Positions 18,601-27,543 of a DNA stretch of 64,000 nucleotides are shown piece after piece. Made by a program: the position numbers and the translations under genes. This stretch comes from an uncultured Granulosicoccus sp. GTDB lineage: Bacteria; Pseudomonadota; Gammaproteobacteria; Granulosicoccales; Granulosicoccaceae. The notes under the pieces are model-generated. The model saw only the letters and a list, made by a program, of their open reading frames with translations, searched no databases and had not been told where the DNA came from. How positions within the stretch are numbered: position 1 is the first letter of the stretch; every line of letters begins with the position of its first letter. The DNA lies in contig CANLNQ010000007.1 of assembly GCA_947492525.1 (NCBI GenBank), positions 62,001 to 126,000 of the forward strand, read 5' to 3'.

Positions 18601-19154
18601 TTCTTCAGTTCGGTCAGTTGCAGATTGACCCGCTTGTTGGGCATCCAGAACGCATTCGCATCGCTCAGGGATTCATCGATCTGCTCCTTGAGATTTGCAA
18701 GTCCGGCACTCGCAGAGAAGAGCGCCTGGCCCACATCTCCGTCACTGTTGAGGATCTGTTCGCCTCCTGCCTGCAGAGTCTGTTCGTCGAAGGAGAAGCG
18801 GCGTGCATAGTCCTCACGCGTCAAACCCTGCAGATCGAGAGGGAAGCGCTCCAGTCGCTCATCGTTGGCATTGGCCCAGTGATTCTTGAAACGCTTGAGT
18901 GTCAGGTTCTGCGAATCCTGCTCGAGTGTGGCTTCGATTTCCAGTACATTGTTGTTGTGCAGAAAATTCCACGGCGTTGTTCGCTTGATGCCGTAGAGCA
19001 GGTCCGTGATGGCGGCAAGTGTGGTTGATTTGCCGGCCTCGTTCGGCCCGTAGAGCACATGCAGATCCGGTGCGTCCGGGTGTCTGGGGCCGAAGGCCAG
19101 TTCGAAATCGGTGAAGTGTCCGAAGCGACGCAGCTTGAGTGATTCGAACCTCAT
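15642..19154 (-). CDS. SbcC/YhaN-like ATPase of a DNA-repair nuclease complex
   Basis: The 1170-residue protein has split ABC-type ATPase ends joined by a very long coiled coil. Walker A GPNEAGKST lies at 36-44; the signature (VSELSTGTRYQLYLALRAA), Walker B (LPFVADDIM) and THHQHL lie in the last 120 residues. The middle is rich in Leu, Gln, Glu and Arg heptads (about 180-950). This is the architecture of SbcC/Rad50 and of YhaN. Walker A with NEAGKS and the short name-giving ends are closer to YhaN than to classical SbcC. Its start overlaps the stop of the upstream SbcD-like gene by 4 bases, so the two subunits are made together, probably to open or trim DNA ends. Confidence 0.85.
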   Translation of the reverse strand: MRFESLKLRRFGHFTDFELAFGPRHPDAPDLHVLYGPNEAGKSTTLAAITDLLYGIKRTTPWNFLHNNNVLEIEATLEQDSQNLTLKRFKNHWANANDERLERFPLDLQGLTREDYARRFSFDEQTLQAGGEQILNSDGDVGQALFSASAGLANLKEQIDESLSDANAFWMPNKRVNLQLTELKKQLLDNKKQMDAARLDTREWKKRCDKLEHATLRRDKHRQLRDELQQTCRQLEKRQSAQALAAHYRKLVEQRDALANESVVPMEHPRAADFLTGSSARQLLDRIREQLEDCRIAQASRSDLESQLQELQERLDATTPDEAMLRLVQATERIRTLSEESAAVYEWQQQQAQCQATVSQCLVELDAARKRLALPAETPLESKLPGESLLAELQQLLDEEQSLSAAVQHARDELDSLEPLNEQNSASADTATTDDAAPDLDIASDLLSSIQQDALSRQLLAAREALLESRHALEKKLDKAGLSVEQLSQLTLPDTSWLNARLTELNDSEHQLHQLQERIQTLSTDIRENQDRCAELTLAGALDPKRLIEARDSRDDAWSTHSQAIDDLQPHAELQKSARRFEKTLGNHDALLAQAASSNQATAELQMLQVTLLRQQSELEELTDRQLPDSQSLQQRCIDQLMSGIGSIQDGTAIDPERLRNRHALVSGLLNEQELLHGQALTVDKLELKAADQCRKLLTMLGPLQSSARNDALGRLALDDLLSQANSILEFLKAERAQQLEAQRAQATLAESHARRQAQLQTASRELDAWQERWKALTQDTLFIDMPLSRARDSLSWVATLAPLVQRHREAVLELEKLTGRLATRDTAIKELLLELGEESLSNALQHLDAAVVQVQNHESVRAQMKALREKLDKNQQAHASSQQSVDTLRQALGAESDQALLALLIRTEQHRTLNDRCKETLAQLRDISGSDQTEEDIEQLCQEDDAQAVEQKLAELNAHLKDASTTYDESSEAWALANRELEDIGDENAYARLNQERQNLVLQTMDLARQCAIARTGQKVLNAAMARFRQEHQSVILTEAQKAFTTLTGGRYVQLLPRDDGQGNERLFVIDQQQQARAVSELSTGTRYQLYLALRAAAHADYASQRTPLPFVADDIMESFDDARSSAAFQVLAGMAERGQVIYLTHHQHLLDIVRDVVGADRVQIHHFQ

Positions 19155-20461
19155 GACGATGCACCCTCGTCAGTGTCTGCCTCGTGCTGCACCTGGCCCT
19201 CCAGCTGACGAAGCATCCACACGGCGCCATCGGGCAGCAGCGAACGTCGGATGTACTCGCGTTCTTCCTCCGGCGTGGCGCCGAACAGACCGTTCAGATC
19301 CGGTGGCAAGGCCTTGCTCAACTGCTTCAGATCGTCTGCAACCGCTTCGAGCAAGGGGACGCTGTCCAGCAGGTCGTCGCCAACCAGTGTCTGTAGCTCG
19401 GCGGCCAGTGAATGGTTGTTCTCACTGCCGGTCTCGTATTCTGCGGGAAGTTGCAAGTCGCGTGCACTGACGCTGTCGATCCACAGATCGTCGCGGTGTT
19501 CGTATTCGGTCTGCAGCGCAACGAGCAGCGTCTGACGATCGCGTTGATAGCTGCTGGCCAGCACACTGCTGCCTTCCAGTTCCAGGCGGACAATGAGCAC
19601 ATCACTGTCCATGGACTCCCGGCATTGGTTCAGGGCAATGAGCATCTTCTCGTAAGCCTGCTTTCTGTCATCGATGCCCTCGAGTGATACCGGGAGTCGT
19701 TCGAAGCGTACAGGGGCCAGATTGATGCTGCGAATCGCGGGTTTCTCGCCACTGGCCAGGGTGACCAGGCTGATGGTACGTTCGCCAGCTTCATTGATAT
19801 GCCTGCCCAGAGGATTGCCGGGCATCACGATGGCCGGCTGCTCGTGGTGAATCTGACGCTTGTGGATATGACCGAGCGCCCAGTAATCGAATCCCTTGTC
19901 GATCAGTTCATTTACCGTGCAGGGGGCGTAGTCGTTATGCCCGTCGGCACCGGTGAGACTGGTATGCAACATGCCGATGTTGAAACAATGGGGATCGGCC
20001 TTGCCGTACTTGCCGAGCAAGGATTCCGGGGTCTTGCGCTTGGTGAAGCTCACCCCGTGCACCACGGCGCGGTCATTGGCAAAGTACTGCTTGCCGCCAC
20101 GGCCATCGAAGGCATGCACATTCTCCGGCAGATCGAGAATTCGGCTTTCCAGAAAGCGCGTCTCGGCATCATGGTTTCCCCAGATGATGAAGACCGGAAT
20201 CTGTCTGGCCTGCAGGCGTCTGAGCTCACGCTGCAGCACCATGGCCGTGTGCACGTCTTCCTGTTCGCCATCGAACAGATCACCGGCAATGATCAGGGCA
20301 TCGACCTGTTCTTCTAGGGCGGTATCAATCAGTCGTTGCAGCAGTCTTCGACTGGCATCGCGCAACAGGTCGCCAAGGGCCGGATTCCTGGCAGCCAGAG
20401 AACGCAGTGGCGAGTCCAGGTGCAGGTCGGCGGTGTGTATGAATCGTACGGTATCTGCCAT
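19151..20461 (-). CDS. SbcD/YhaO-like DNA exonuclease (metallophosphoesterase)
   Basis: The 436-residue protein has the Mre11/SbcD nuclease motifs in its first half: HTADLHLDSPL, AGDLFDGEQEDV, WGNHDAE and, further on, ALGHIHKRQ. The second half is the capping and partner-binding region. It is the nuclease subunit that works with the coiled-coil ATPase encoded immediately downstream (4-base overlap). In YhaO/YhaN and SbcDC pairs the complex processes hairpins or protein-blocked DNA ends; which applies here is not visible. Start at ATG 20461 begins the canonical RFIHTADLHLDS lead. Confidence 0.9.
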   Translation of the reverse strand: MADTVRFIHTADLHLDSPLRSLAARNPALGDLLRDASRRLLQRLIDTALEEQVDALIIAGDLFDGEQEDVHTAMVLQRELRRLQARQIPVFIIWGNHDAETRFLESRILDLPENVHAFDGRGGKQYFANDRAVVHGVSFTKRKTPESLLGKYGKADPHCFNIGMLHTSLTGADGHNDYAPCTVNELIDKGFDYWALGHIHKRQIHHEQPAIVMPGNPLGRHINEAGERTISLVTLASGEKPAIRSINLAPVRFERLPVSLEGIDDRKQAYEKMLIALNQCRESMDSDVLIVRLELEGSSVLASSYQRDRQTLLVALQTEYEHRDDLWIDSVSARDLQLPAEYETGSENNHSLAAELQTLVGDDLLDSVPLLEAVADDLKQLSKALPPDLNGLFGATPEEEREYIRRSLLPDGAVWMLRQLEGQVQHEADTDEGASS

Positions 20462-20525
20462 GACGGCAGAGGATACCTGTCATTGGCCTGCGATGGGGAA
20501 ATGCGCGTGTTGCCGATGTAAGGTC

Positions 20526-21971
20526 TCAGCCGATGCGACCCATGCCGAACTGAGGCGTGTCATCCTTGGCGGCCTCTTCGTCAGGGTCGGGCTCGGGGGG
20601 TGAGGTGTCTTCCAGCGACAGCTCGAACAGCTCGGCGGCCTTTTCCAGGCTGTCGCTGCCACCGGCTTCCTGCTGGCTTGCCTTCTGCTCGGCATCATTG
20701 GCTGCGCGATGATTCGCGATCTGTCTAGCCATCGCGGCATGCACATCCATGGCCGGGGAACTGGTCTGGGTATCGGGCTCCTCGGTGTCGGCCTTGTCGG
20801 ACTGCTCGGTATCGTCAACCTTGCTGGCGGCCTCTGCCGCCGCCTTCGCCGCTGCGACCTCGCTGGGCAGCTGTCCGCGCAGCAGCAGATCACTGTTGTC
20901 CTCGTCATTGACCGGGCCACTCAGCTTGAAACGCAGCCGCAGGTTGTTGGCAGAATCGGCATTCTTCAAGGCCTCTTCCTGCGTTATACGACCCGATCGC
21001 GCAAGATCGAACAGGGCGCTGTCGAAGGTCTTCATGCCCTGGTTCTCTGACTTGAGCATGGCCTCCTTGATGTCGGACAACTGGTCCTTCATGATCATCT
21101 GCTTGATCGTGTGGGAACCGAGCAGGATCTCGATGGCCGCACAGCGCTTGCCGTCGACGGTGGGAACCAGACGCTGCGATACGATGGCGCGAATGTTGTT
21201 GCCAAGGTCATGCAGCAGCTGAGCCTTGCGTTCCTCGGGGAAGAAATTGATGATGCGATCCAGCGCCTGGTTGGCGTTGTTGGCATGCAGGGTAGAGATC
21301 GCCAGATGGCCGGTTTCGGCGAAGGCGACCGCATGCTCCATGGTCTCCCGGTCTCGAATCTCACCGATAAGTATCACATCCGGTGCCTGTCGCAAGGTGT
21401 TCTTCAGGGCGGCGTGAAAGCTGTTGGTGTCAACGCCCACTTCACGCTGGTTGACGATGCATTTCTTGTGTGGATGGACATACTCGACCGGATCTTCAAT
21501 GGTGATGATATGACCACCCTTGAAGCTGTTGCGATGATCGATCAATGCCGCCAGTGACGTGGATTTTCCCGAGCCGGTACCACCGACGAAGAGCACGAGT
21601 CCGTTCTTGGCCGTAATGACATCCTTGAGGATGTCGGGCAGGCCCAGGTCATCGAAGCGCGGTATTTCGGTCTGGATGTTGCGCGCCACCAGAGACACTT
21701 CGTTTCTCTGCTTGAAGATGTTGAGCCGGAAACGCCCGATGCCTTCTGGCGCAATGGCCAGGTTCATCTCCAGCTCGCGGTCGAATTCCTCGCACTGTTC
21801 CTCGTTCATGATCTGGCGGGCAATGGCTTCGACTTCGCCGCGTGCAAAGGGCTGATCACTCAGTGCCGTGAGTTCGCCGGCGAACTTGGCGCTGGGAGGT
21901 GCGCCTGTGGCCAGATACAGATCGGAACCGTCGAAATCGACCAGACGTTTCAGCAGTGCGTATATATCCAT
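20526..21971 (-). CDS. pilU: Type IV pilus twitching motility ATPase PilU with long acidic C-terminal tail
   Basis: Residues 1-352 are a PilT/PilU-family retraction ATPase: DLYLATGAPP near 17-26, DDLGLP at 107-112, Walker A GGTGSGKST at 130-138, the Asp box IEDPVEYVHPHKK from 158, Walker B LIGEIRD at 201-207. The C-terminal part (GMKTFDSALFDLARSGRITQEEALKNADS) matches PilU, not the AIRNLIRE of PilT. The family normally ends near here; this protein continues for about 130 residues that are acidic, Ala/Glu/Asp-rich and low in hydrophobics, ending QFGMGRIG. PilU assists PilT in pilus retraction at the inner membrane. No pilT is adjacent; the pilY1-like gene is 145 bases upstream on the same strand. 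Confidence 0.9.
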   Translation of the reverse strand: MDIYALLKRLVDFDGSDLYLATGAPPSAKFAGELTALSDQPFARGEVEAIARQIMNEEQCEEFDRELEMNLAIAPEGIGRFRLNIFKQRNEVSLVARNIQTEIPRFDDLGLPDILKDVITAKNGLVLFVGGTGSGKSTSLAALIDHRNSFKGGHIITIEDPVEYVHPHKKCIVNQREVGVDTNSFHAALKNTLRQAPDVILIGEIRDRETMEHAVAFAETGHLAISTLHANNANQALDRIINFFPEERKAQLLHDLGNNIRAIVSQRLVPTVDGKRCAAIEILLGSHTIKQMIMKDQLSDIKEAMLKSENQGMKTFDSALFDLARSGRITQEEALKNADSANNLRLRFKLSGPVNDEDNSDLLLRGQLPSEVAAAKAAAEAASKVDDTEQSDKADTEEPDTQTSSPAMDVHAAMARQIANHRAANDAEQKASQQEAGGSDSLEKAAELFELSLEDTSPPEPDPDEEAAKDDTPQFGMGRIG

Positions 21972-22078
21972 GAACAGGCCAGTGATGTCAGAATATCCAT
22001 TGATTCAGGTAGCGGCGTTTCGTGGCGAGCTTGAAGTGGAACGATTTCGCAAAATCACGAAATACCGTGTGCGGATGA

Positions 22079-22102
22079 CGCTCCCATGGACGGCAGGGAG
22101 CG
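22079..22102 (-). terminator. Stem-loop after the pilY1-like gene
   Basis: A 7-bp stem (CGCTCCC at 22079-22085 with GGGAGCG at 22096-22102) lies 15 bases after the stop of the leftward pilY1-like gene. There is no U-run after it on the minus strand, so it is a weak terminator at best and may allow read-through into pilU. Confidence 0.35.
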
Positions 22103-22116
22103 CCACCGTGGTTCGC

Positions 22117-25100
22117 TCAGCGTGCGTGCCAGTAGATGCGCGAGAGCTTCTGATCGATCATGTTGACGGCTTCCTTGTCGACAATGACCTGAACAGTGCC
22201 CGAGCCTTTGGTGAAAACGATGACCGGTGAGCTGGGTATGCCTGAACTGTCCAGCACGCGACTACGGGCTGCCGGATTGCTGTCACTGGTGGTCGCGCTG
22301 CTCGGGTTCAGGTCGGGCACGGGCGCTGCGTTGTCGATATCCATCATGTAGAGTCGACCGGTGGTATCGAAGCTGCAGCTCAAGGGGTCGATCTGCGGTG
22401 CCGCCTCGAAGGTTGTCGCCAGCAATTTGCCCTCGAATGTCACCAGTCGCGACAGGGCCTTTTCATTACTCGCCAGCGCCACACGCCAGCCGCGTGCATC
22501 GTCCAGGTCTTCCTGCGCATCCGCGGCGACATCCGCATCGGCGGAGCTGATGGTGTCGTTGGTGGCGTCGAACAGATCGTTCGGCTCGATGGTCGAGAAT
22601 CCCGAGGCAGGCGGTCCCTTTTCCACATCGGTATCACGGATCATGTAGAGGTTGTTCTGCATGCCGGTCAGCAGCGGATTGGTGCGGTTACCGGTGCCGA
22701 CGCTTACTGACAGGTACTTCTCGCTGCCGCTGGTGTTCAAGGCCACGCTGGGTGCGTAGAAGATGGGTTGATGGTCACCGTCGTCGAGATCGGCCAGTAG
22801 TGTCACATCGGGCGTGGCCTGAATGTCGTCGAAATCGATGCGCCACAGCTGCCCGCCCAGATCACCCACATACATGCGATCGGCAAAGCTGTCGCCGTCG
22901 CTGTCGATGATGGTCAGGTCCGATGCAATCGAATACTGCATGGCTGCATGATCGGTACTGTCCACTTTCCACAGCAAGTCTCCACCGTCGTCGATCATGT
23001 AGATGGCATTGCCTTTCGATGCAGCGGGTCCGTCGACAGGATCCTGAACATCGGCATCGTAGCCGGCGGCAAAGGCCAGCACCTTGCGTTCGGTACTGCC
23101 ATCATGAACCTTGATCAGAGACATGCGTGACCAGCTTTGTGCCAGGCGCGGGAAGTCGGGATCGAGTTCGTCGATTTCCCACATGAGACGGGGCGAATCC
23201 GGATCGCTCACATCCAGCGCATGGTAGGCCGTACCACCGCGGCGCATGCCCAGTATCAGCAGCATACGCTCGCCATTGTTGACGATGCCATCGTTGTTCG
23301 TGTCGGTATGCCAGCGGGTGATGCCGCCGTCCAGACCATAGATGTGCGCACCCGTATTGATGTTCTCCATCAGGTCCGGCAGGTTGGCAAGCAGTCGCGG
23401 TGGCATATAGGCAAACAGCTCGTCGCCTCCACTGATATCACTGCCTGCGCTATCGGTCGGTGAAGAGGCATCGATGGCATGCAGCAGACCCTGATTGGTC
23501 ATCATGTAGACGACCTTCTGCGAACCGTAATCCACTTGCACGCTCTTGCTGTGCAAGGGATCACCCATGGGGGCTGACTGAATCCAGTCGAGGGCCAGCT
23601 CCCGTTTGGCGGAGCCTGATGGAAGCCCCATCATGTCGGTGGTGATCTGCGCGTTGTCACTTTCCAGTCGGTTGGCCGCCACACCGGCCAGCGGTGCACC
23701 GATGGCCGTGATGGAATCTCCGGTGAAGGTATACAGATTGCGGGTCGATGTCTGCAGTTGCTCATTGGCACCGCCATCGACCACCGAATTGCCATCGATC
23801 TCATCCGACCAGAAGCTCTGTGCCGTTTCGGCAAACTGTACGCCATTGTCTGTGGACACGGTTGCCTGCGCACCGTGGATATCCATCAGACCTGCATTGT
23901 CCACGAAATAGCCTTTCAGATTGCCCTGCCAGGCACGGCGTGAGGTGGGTGAAAACAGGCCGAAAAAGGCGCGGTTGTCGTGCGAGAAATTGGCCTTGTC
24001 GATATCGATGGAGAGTTCGGCGAAGTTCTCGCTGCCTCCCAGCACTTCATCGACGATGGCGCTCAGTGCCGCATTGAGTTCTTCGGGTTCATCGGCGCTG
24101 AAGAAACTGCCCTGGCCTTCGCTGGCCAGAAGTTTCAGGTATTCCTTGCCGGGACCTTCCACGTTGAAGCCGACCGTGTAGGTCGTGACCACGCTGCCCG
24201 GAATGTCGGGATTCTGATCATTGTTGGCCAGGGTGCGTACCACTTCCGGTCCGCAGTTGCCTTCGATCTGCATGCCATCGGGCATCTCGAAGATGCTCAG
24301 ACTCAAGTCTTCGCAACCATCCACACCGGTGCCCACCACACTGCGCAGGGACTCACCGTCGTTGAGCCAGGTGGGCTGGCCATCGGAAATCAGGACAATG
24401 GTATTGGCCTGGCAGGTCTGCGTGATGGGGGAGTTGTAGTATGCGCCCATCCAGTCCCGGGTTCGTGAGTATTCGCAACGACTGTAGCTGCCCCAGAGAT
24501 TTTCCTGTCGCTCGTAACCGGGCGTGGGTGAGTCCAGAGTGCCCATGACGGTGCAGGAGCTGGTGGATTTTCCTTCGCAGTAGTTCGGACCGCCAGAGGT
24601 GGAAAAGTCGTTGCAGTAATACGTCTGGCTGTAGTCGGTATCGTAGGCATTGGACGGTGAGTAGCTGCGGGCATTGGCCGCGCGGTCATCGCCACCGCTA
24701 TAGACTTCGTTGACGCTGTCCCAGGTGCCTGGCTGGTGTCGACTGCCATCGGCAGGGTCACTGTCGTTGTGCGTCACCGCATCGCCGCGAAAGTACTGGG
24801 CGGCTTCCACCAGCGCATCCACCGTGGCCGTGCCGCCACCGGCATCCCGCTCATCAACCTGCAGAGCCATGAGCTGCGCAACCGTGTGTGTCCCGGGCGT
24901 GATGTCCGGATCCACGGTGCTGGCATCGGCGCTGAGCTCGCTGATGGGCCAGCGAATGCCGGTCGTGGTCTTGCTGTAGAGCGAGCCGATACCGGCATTG
25001 ATGTAATCGACGTTGTTGTCGAGAACGGTATGCATGGCCTCCTTGAGAATGTCGATCTTCTTCGGGTTGCCATTGTCATCGTAACTACCGTGGATATCGG

Positions 25101-25275
25101 CTGCCATACTGCCCGAGTAATCGAGCACGAACAGGATGTTCGGTTTCTGCTGGGCACTGACCTGGGCGGTGTATACATCGATATCGTCTGCCTGTGCCGC
25201 CGTTGCCAGGCTGAGAAATATCAATCCGCTCAGACAGCCCGATCCTGTCCGTCGCGATATCGCGTTGTTGACCAT
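22117..25275 (-). CDS. pilY1: PilY1-like type IV pilus tip/assembly protein with von Willebrand A domain
   Basis: The 1052-residue protein has a signal peptide cleaved after AQA (residue 29). A von Willebrand factor A domain follows, with the metal-ion site DYSGS at 52-56 in ILFVLDYSGSMAAD and later the TIVLISDGQPTWL strand. The C-terminal half is the PilY1 beta-propeller with the calcium loop DSDGDSFAD near residue 790, followed by GDLGGQLWRIDF. PilY1 sits at or near the pilus tip and supports pilus assembly, adhesion and surface sensing. ATG 25275 has GGGGAAG just upstream; the frame stays open 30 codons further left without a leader. No minor pilin genes flank it. Confidence 0.88.
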   Translation of the reverse strand: MVNNAISRRTGSGCLSGLIFLSLATAAQADDIDVYTAQVSAQQKPNILFVLDYSGSMAADIHGSYDDNGNPKKIDILKEAMHTVLDNNVDYINAGIGSLYSKTTTGIRWPISELSADASTVDPDITPGTHTVAQLMALQVDERDAGGGTATVDALVEAAQYFRGDAVTHNDSDPADGSRHQPGTWDSVNEVYSGGDDRAANARSYSPSNAYDTDYSQTYYCNDFSTSGGPNYCEGKSTSSCTVMGTLDSPTPGYERQENLWGSYSRCEYSRTRDWMGAYYNSPITQTCQANTIVLISDGQPTWLNDGESLRSVVGTGVDGCEDLSLSIFEMPDGMQIEGNCGPEVVRTLANNDQNPDIPGSVVTTYTVGFNVEGPGKEYLKLLASEGQGSFFSADEPEELNAALSAIVDEVLGGSENFAELSIDIDKANFSHDNRAFFGLFSPTSRRAWQGNLKGYFVDNAGLMDIHGAQATVSTDNGVQFAETAQSFWSDEIDGNSVVDGGANEQLQTSTRNLYTFTGDSITAIGAPLAGVAANRLESDNAQITTDMMGLPSGSAKRELALDWIQSAPMGDPLHSKSVQVDYGSQKVVYMMTNQGLLHAIDASSPTDSAGSDISGGDELFAYMPPRLLANLPDLMENINTGAHIYGLDGGITRWHTDTNNDGIVNNGERMLLILGMRRGGTAYHALDVSDPDSPRLMWEIDELDPDFPRLAQSWSRMSLIKVHDGSTERKVLAFAAGYDADVQDPVDGPAASKGNAIYMIDDGGDLLWKVDSTDHAAMQYSIASDLTIIDSDGDSFADRMYVGDLGGQLWRIDFDDIQATPDVTLLADLDDGDHQPIFYAPSVALNTSGSEKYLSVSVGTGNRTNPLLTGMQNNLYMIRDTDVEKGPPASGFSTIEPNDLFDATNDTISSADADVAADAQEDLDDARGWRVALASNEKALSRLVTFEGKLLATTFEAAPQIDPLSCSFDTTGRLYMMDIDNAAPVPDLNPSSATTSDSNPAARSRVLDSSGIPSSPVIVFTKGSGTVQVIVDKEAVNMIDQKLSRIYWHAR

Positions 25276-25482
25276 GCTTCCCCGATCTCCGAATGAAGGT
25301 ATACGGCCAGCGGTCACTTTTTTTCCGAGCAGCACACGACACGAAAGTTGGCTCGGAAGAACCACGGCTTGTCGTGCCTAGGGCGGCATGGCTGGGTGAG
25401 CCTTTAGGGGGTTGCCGGCCGGGTGTGCGGTGAGCGTGGAATCCGCGCTTGCAACTGTGCGGTATTGCTCAGAACCGCGGTG

Positions 25483-26367
25483 TCAGCGCGGTGCCCGAAG
25501 CCCGCTGGGTGCGTTTTCACGCGCGTTGCGAATGGCCACGATGGTGACTCCCAGCAAGGTCAGCAAGCCACCGATGGCAATGCGCAGGGTCAGCTCGTCG
25601 TCGAGCAGCACGATACCGAAGACGATGGCAAACAGCGTCGAGAGCGTGATGAACGGCGCCACGCTGTTGACGGAGTAGCGTTGCAGCAGAAAGTACTGCA
25701 GGCTGTGGCCGACAATGGTGGCACCGATCGCTGAATAGGCGGCAGTCCAGTATTCACGCAGTGGAATGAGCGCGAGCTGCTCCCATTGGGGCTGTTCCAG
25801 AATCAATGTGATGCTGCCCATGGCGAGGGTGGCGTACAGCGCAATCCAGGCCTGCAGGTTCAGGGCCGAGACGCCCTGAAGCTGGCGCATGAGGATGGTG
25901 GAAATGGCCATCGCCAGAGAGGCGATGGAGGTCAGTGCGAGTGCGTTCAGGTGTTCCGGCCCGACAGGGGCAAGACCGATCAGGACGACACCGCTGAACG
26001 AGGTGACGATGGCCAGAAAACGCGGCCAGCGTATGCGTTCACCAAGAAACAGAATGGCCAGCAAGGTGGCGAAAGGTACCGTGAGCTGAGAGGTAATGGC
26101 CACGGACGATAGTGAGCCTGCCAGATAGATGCCGTAGAACATGAAGGCGTAATGGCCCACCCCCATCATCAGGCCGATGGCCATGATGCGCATCATCTGC
26201 CCGGGGACACGCCGCAGGAACAGGCAGAGCAGGACAAGCACGATGGCAAAGCGCAGCGTGATGAACAGCATGGGGCCGAAGGCTGCGGTGCCGTACTTGC
26301 CGGCAATGAAGTTGAATCCCCACAAGGCATTGACGAGGATCACGAGCAGTAGATGATTGCGAGTCAC
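25483..26367 (-). CDS. EamA/DMT family transporter
   Basis: The 294-residue membrane protein has about ten helices in two EamA repeats, beginning NHLLLVILVNALWGFNFIAGK, the family's typical N-terminus, and a second repeat starting near residue 148. DMT proteins export amino acids, metabolites or purines; this sequence does not identify the solute. It starts with GTG at 26367, and no stronger start is visible. The C-terminus is short and basic. It is divergent from the AEC transporter gene across a 157-base spacer. Confidence 0.85.
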   Translation of the reverse strand: MTRNHLLLVILVNALWGFNFIAGKYGTAAFGPMLFITLRFAIVLVLLCLFLRRVPGQMMRIMAIGLMMGVGHYAFMFYGIYLAGSLSSVAITSQLTVPFATLLAILFLGERIRWPRFLAIVTSFSGVVLIGLAPVGPEHLNALALTSIASLAMAISTILMRQLQGVSALNLQAWIALYATLAMGSITLILEQPQWEQLALIPLREYWTAAYSAIGATIVGHSLQYFLLQRYSVNSVAPFITLSTLFAIVFGIVLLDDELTLRIAIGGLLTLLGVTIVAIRNARENAPSGLRAPR

Positions 26368-26524
26368 GAAGAGTCTCAGCCGGGTGGAGCAAACGGCAGC
26401 GGCCCCGACGGAGACGCCAGCATCTGGCAGAAAGACGACCGGTTAGCGCAAACCCTGCACTGTTCCCGAGCATCCAGACACCAGTATACTCGCCGCTCCC
26501 GTCACTTTATCGAAGCCGTTTGAT

Positions 26525-27406
26525 GTGAGCAGCACCATCGTCCAGATAGCCAATATTCTCGCCCCGGGCATGTTTCTGGCCATCGTCGGGCTCTTCTGGC
26601 ATTACAAGGGACCGCGGTTTCCGGTGGATTTCGTCACCACCCTGATTCTCAACCTGTGCATGCCGGCGCTGTTGTTTCACACACTGGCGACCTCGACCGT
26701 GCCGCTGGAGTCACTGGGGCGCATGGCACTGGCCACGCTCGTGGTGCATATCGTGTTCACCCTGGCCGCCGTCGCTCTGTTGAAGCTGGCCGGCAAGGAC
26801 TGGCGCCTGTGCGTGGCTCAGGTGGTTGGCAACACCGGAAATCTGGGTCTGCCGGTGTGCTTTCTGGCCTTCGGTGATGAAGGGCTCGCCTATGCCATGG
26901 CGTTCTTCGCGGTGCAGTGTCTGTTGCTGTTCAGCCTGGGAGAGGCTGTCTATGCCGGCAGCGCCAGCGTGTCTCGCGTCTTGCGCTCACCGGTGCTGCA
27001 TGCGATCTGGCTGGGGGTGCTGGTGCAGATGCTCGATGTCCAGGTTCCCGAGATGGCCTTGCAGACATTGCAATTGCTGGGACAGGTCGTCATCCCCCTG
27101 ATGCTGATCACGCTGGGCATCAGTCTGGCCGGCATGCGGGCCGCACAATTGCCATCGACTCTGCTCTGGGCACTGATTCGTACGCTGCTGGCCATGAGCG
27201 TGGGCTTTGGTGTGGCCAGTCTGATGGGCCTTGAAGGTGTCGCCCGTGGTGTGTTGATCATAGAAACCGTGGTACCGGTGGCGGTGTTCCATTATCTGCT
27301 GTCGATCAGACACGGGCATGATGCCAGCGAAGTATCCGGGCTGATTCTGGTGACGCATATCGCCGCCATCTTCTACCTGCCGATATTGCTTGGCGTCTTG
27401 TTGTAG
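26525..27406 (+). CDS. AEC (auxin efflux carrier) family transporter
   Basis: The 293-residue protein has about ten hydrophobic helices in the AEC arrangement, with the half-helix sequence GNTGNLGLPVCFLAFG near residues 101-116, a hallmark of this family, and a second broken helix near RGVLIIETVVPVAV. Bacterial members move small carboxylates such as malate or malonate. It starts at GTG 26525, since the neighbouring ATG at 26522 runs straight into a stop. It precedes the ABC exporter genes by 137 bases and may be separately transcribed. Confidence 0.85.
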   Translation: MSSTIVQIANILAPGMFLAIVGLFWHYKGPRFPVDFVTTLILNLCMPALLFHTLATSTVPLESLGRMALATLVVHIVFTLAAVALLKLAGKDWRLCVAQVVGNTGNLGLPVCFLAFGDEGLAYAMAFFAVQCLLLFSLGEAVYAGSASVSRVLRSPVLHAIWLGVLVQMLDVQVPEMALQTLQLLGQVVIPLMLITLGISLAGMRAAQLPSTLLWALIRTLLAMSVGFGVASLMGLEGVARGVLIIETVVPVAVFHYLLSIRHGHDASEVSGLILVTHIAAIFYLPILLGVLL

Positions 27407-27543
27407 GCTGACCGGCAGCAGACATCCCTTTCGATGTTCTGATCGTACACTCATCGAGTGTGTGCCGGGAACCGTCGCTGCAAGGCTCGGTCACAGTCCT
27501 GCATCGTTCTCTTCATGAATCAAACCACGAGTTTGCGCCATCC

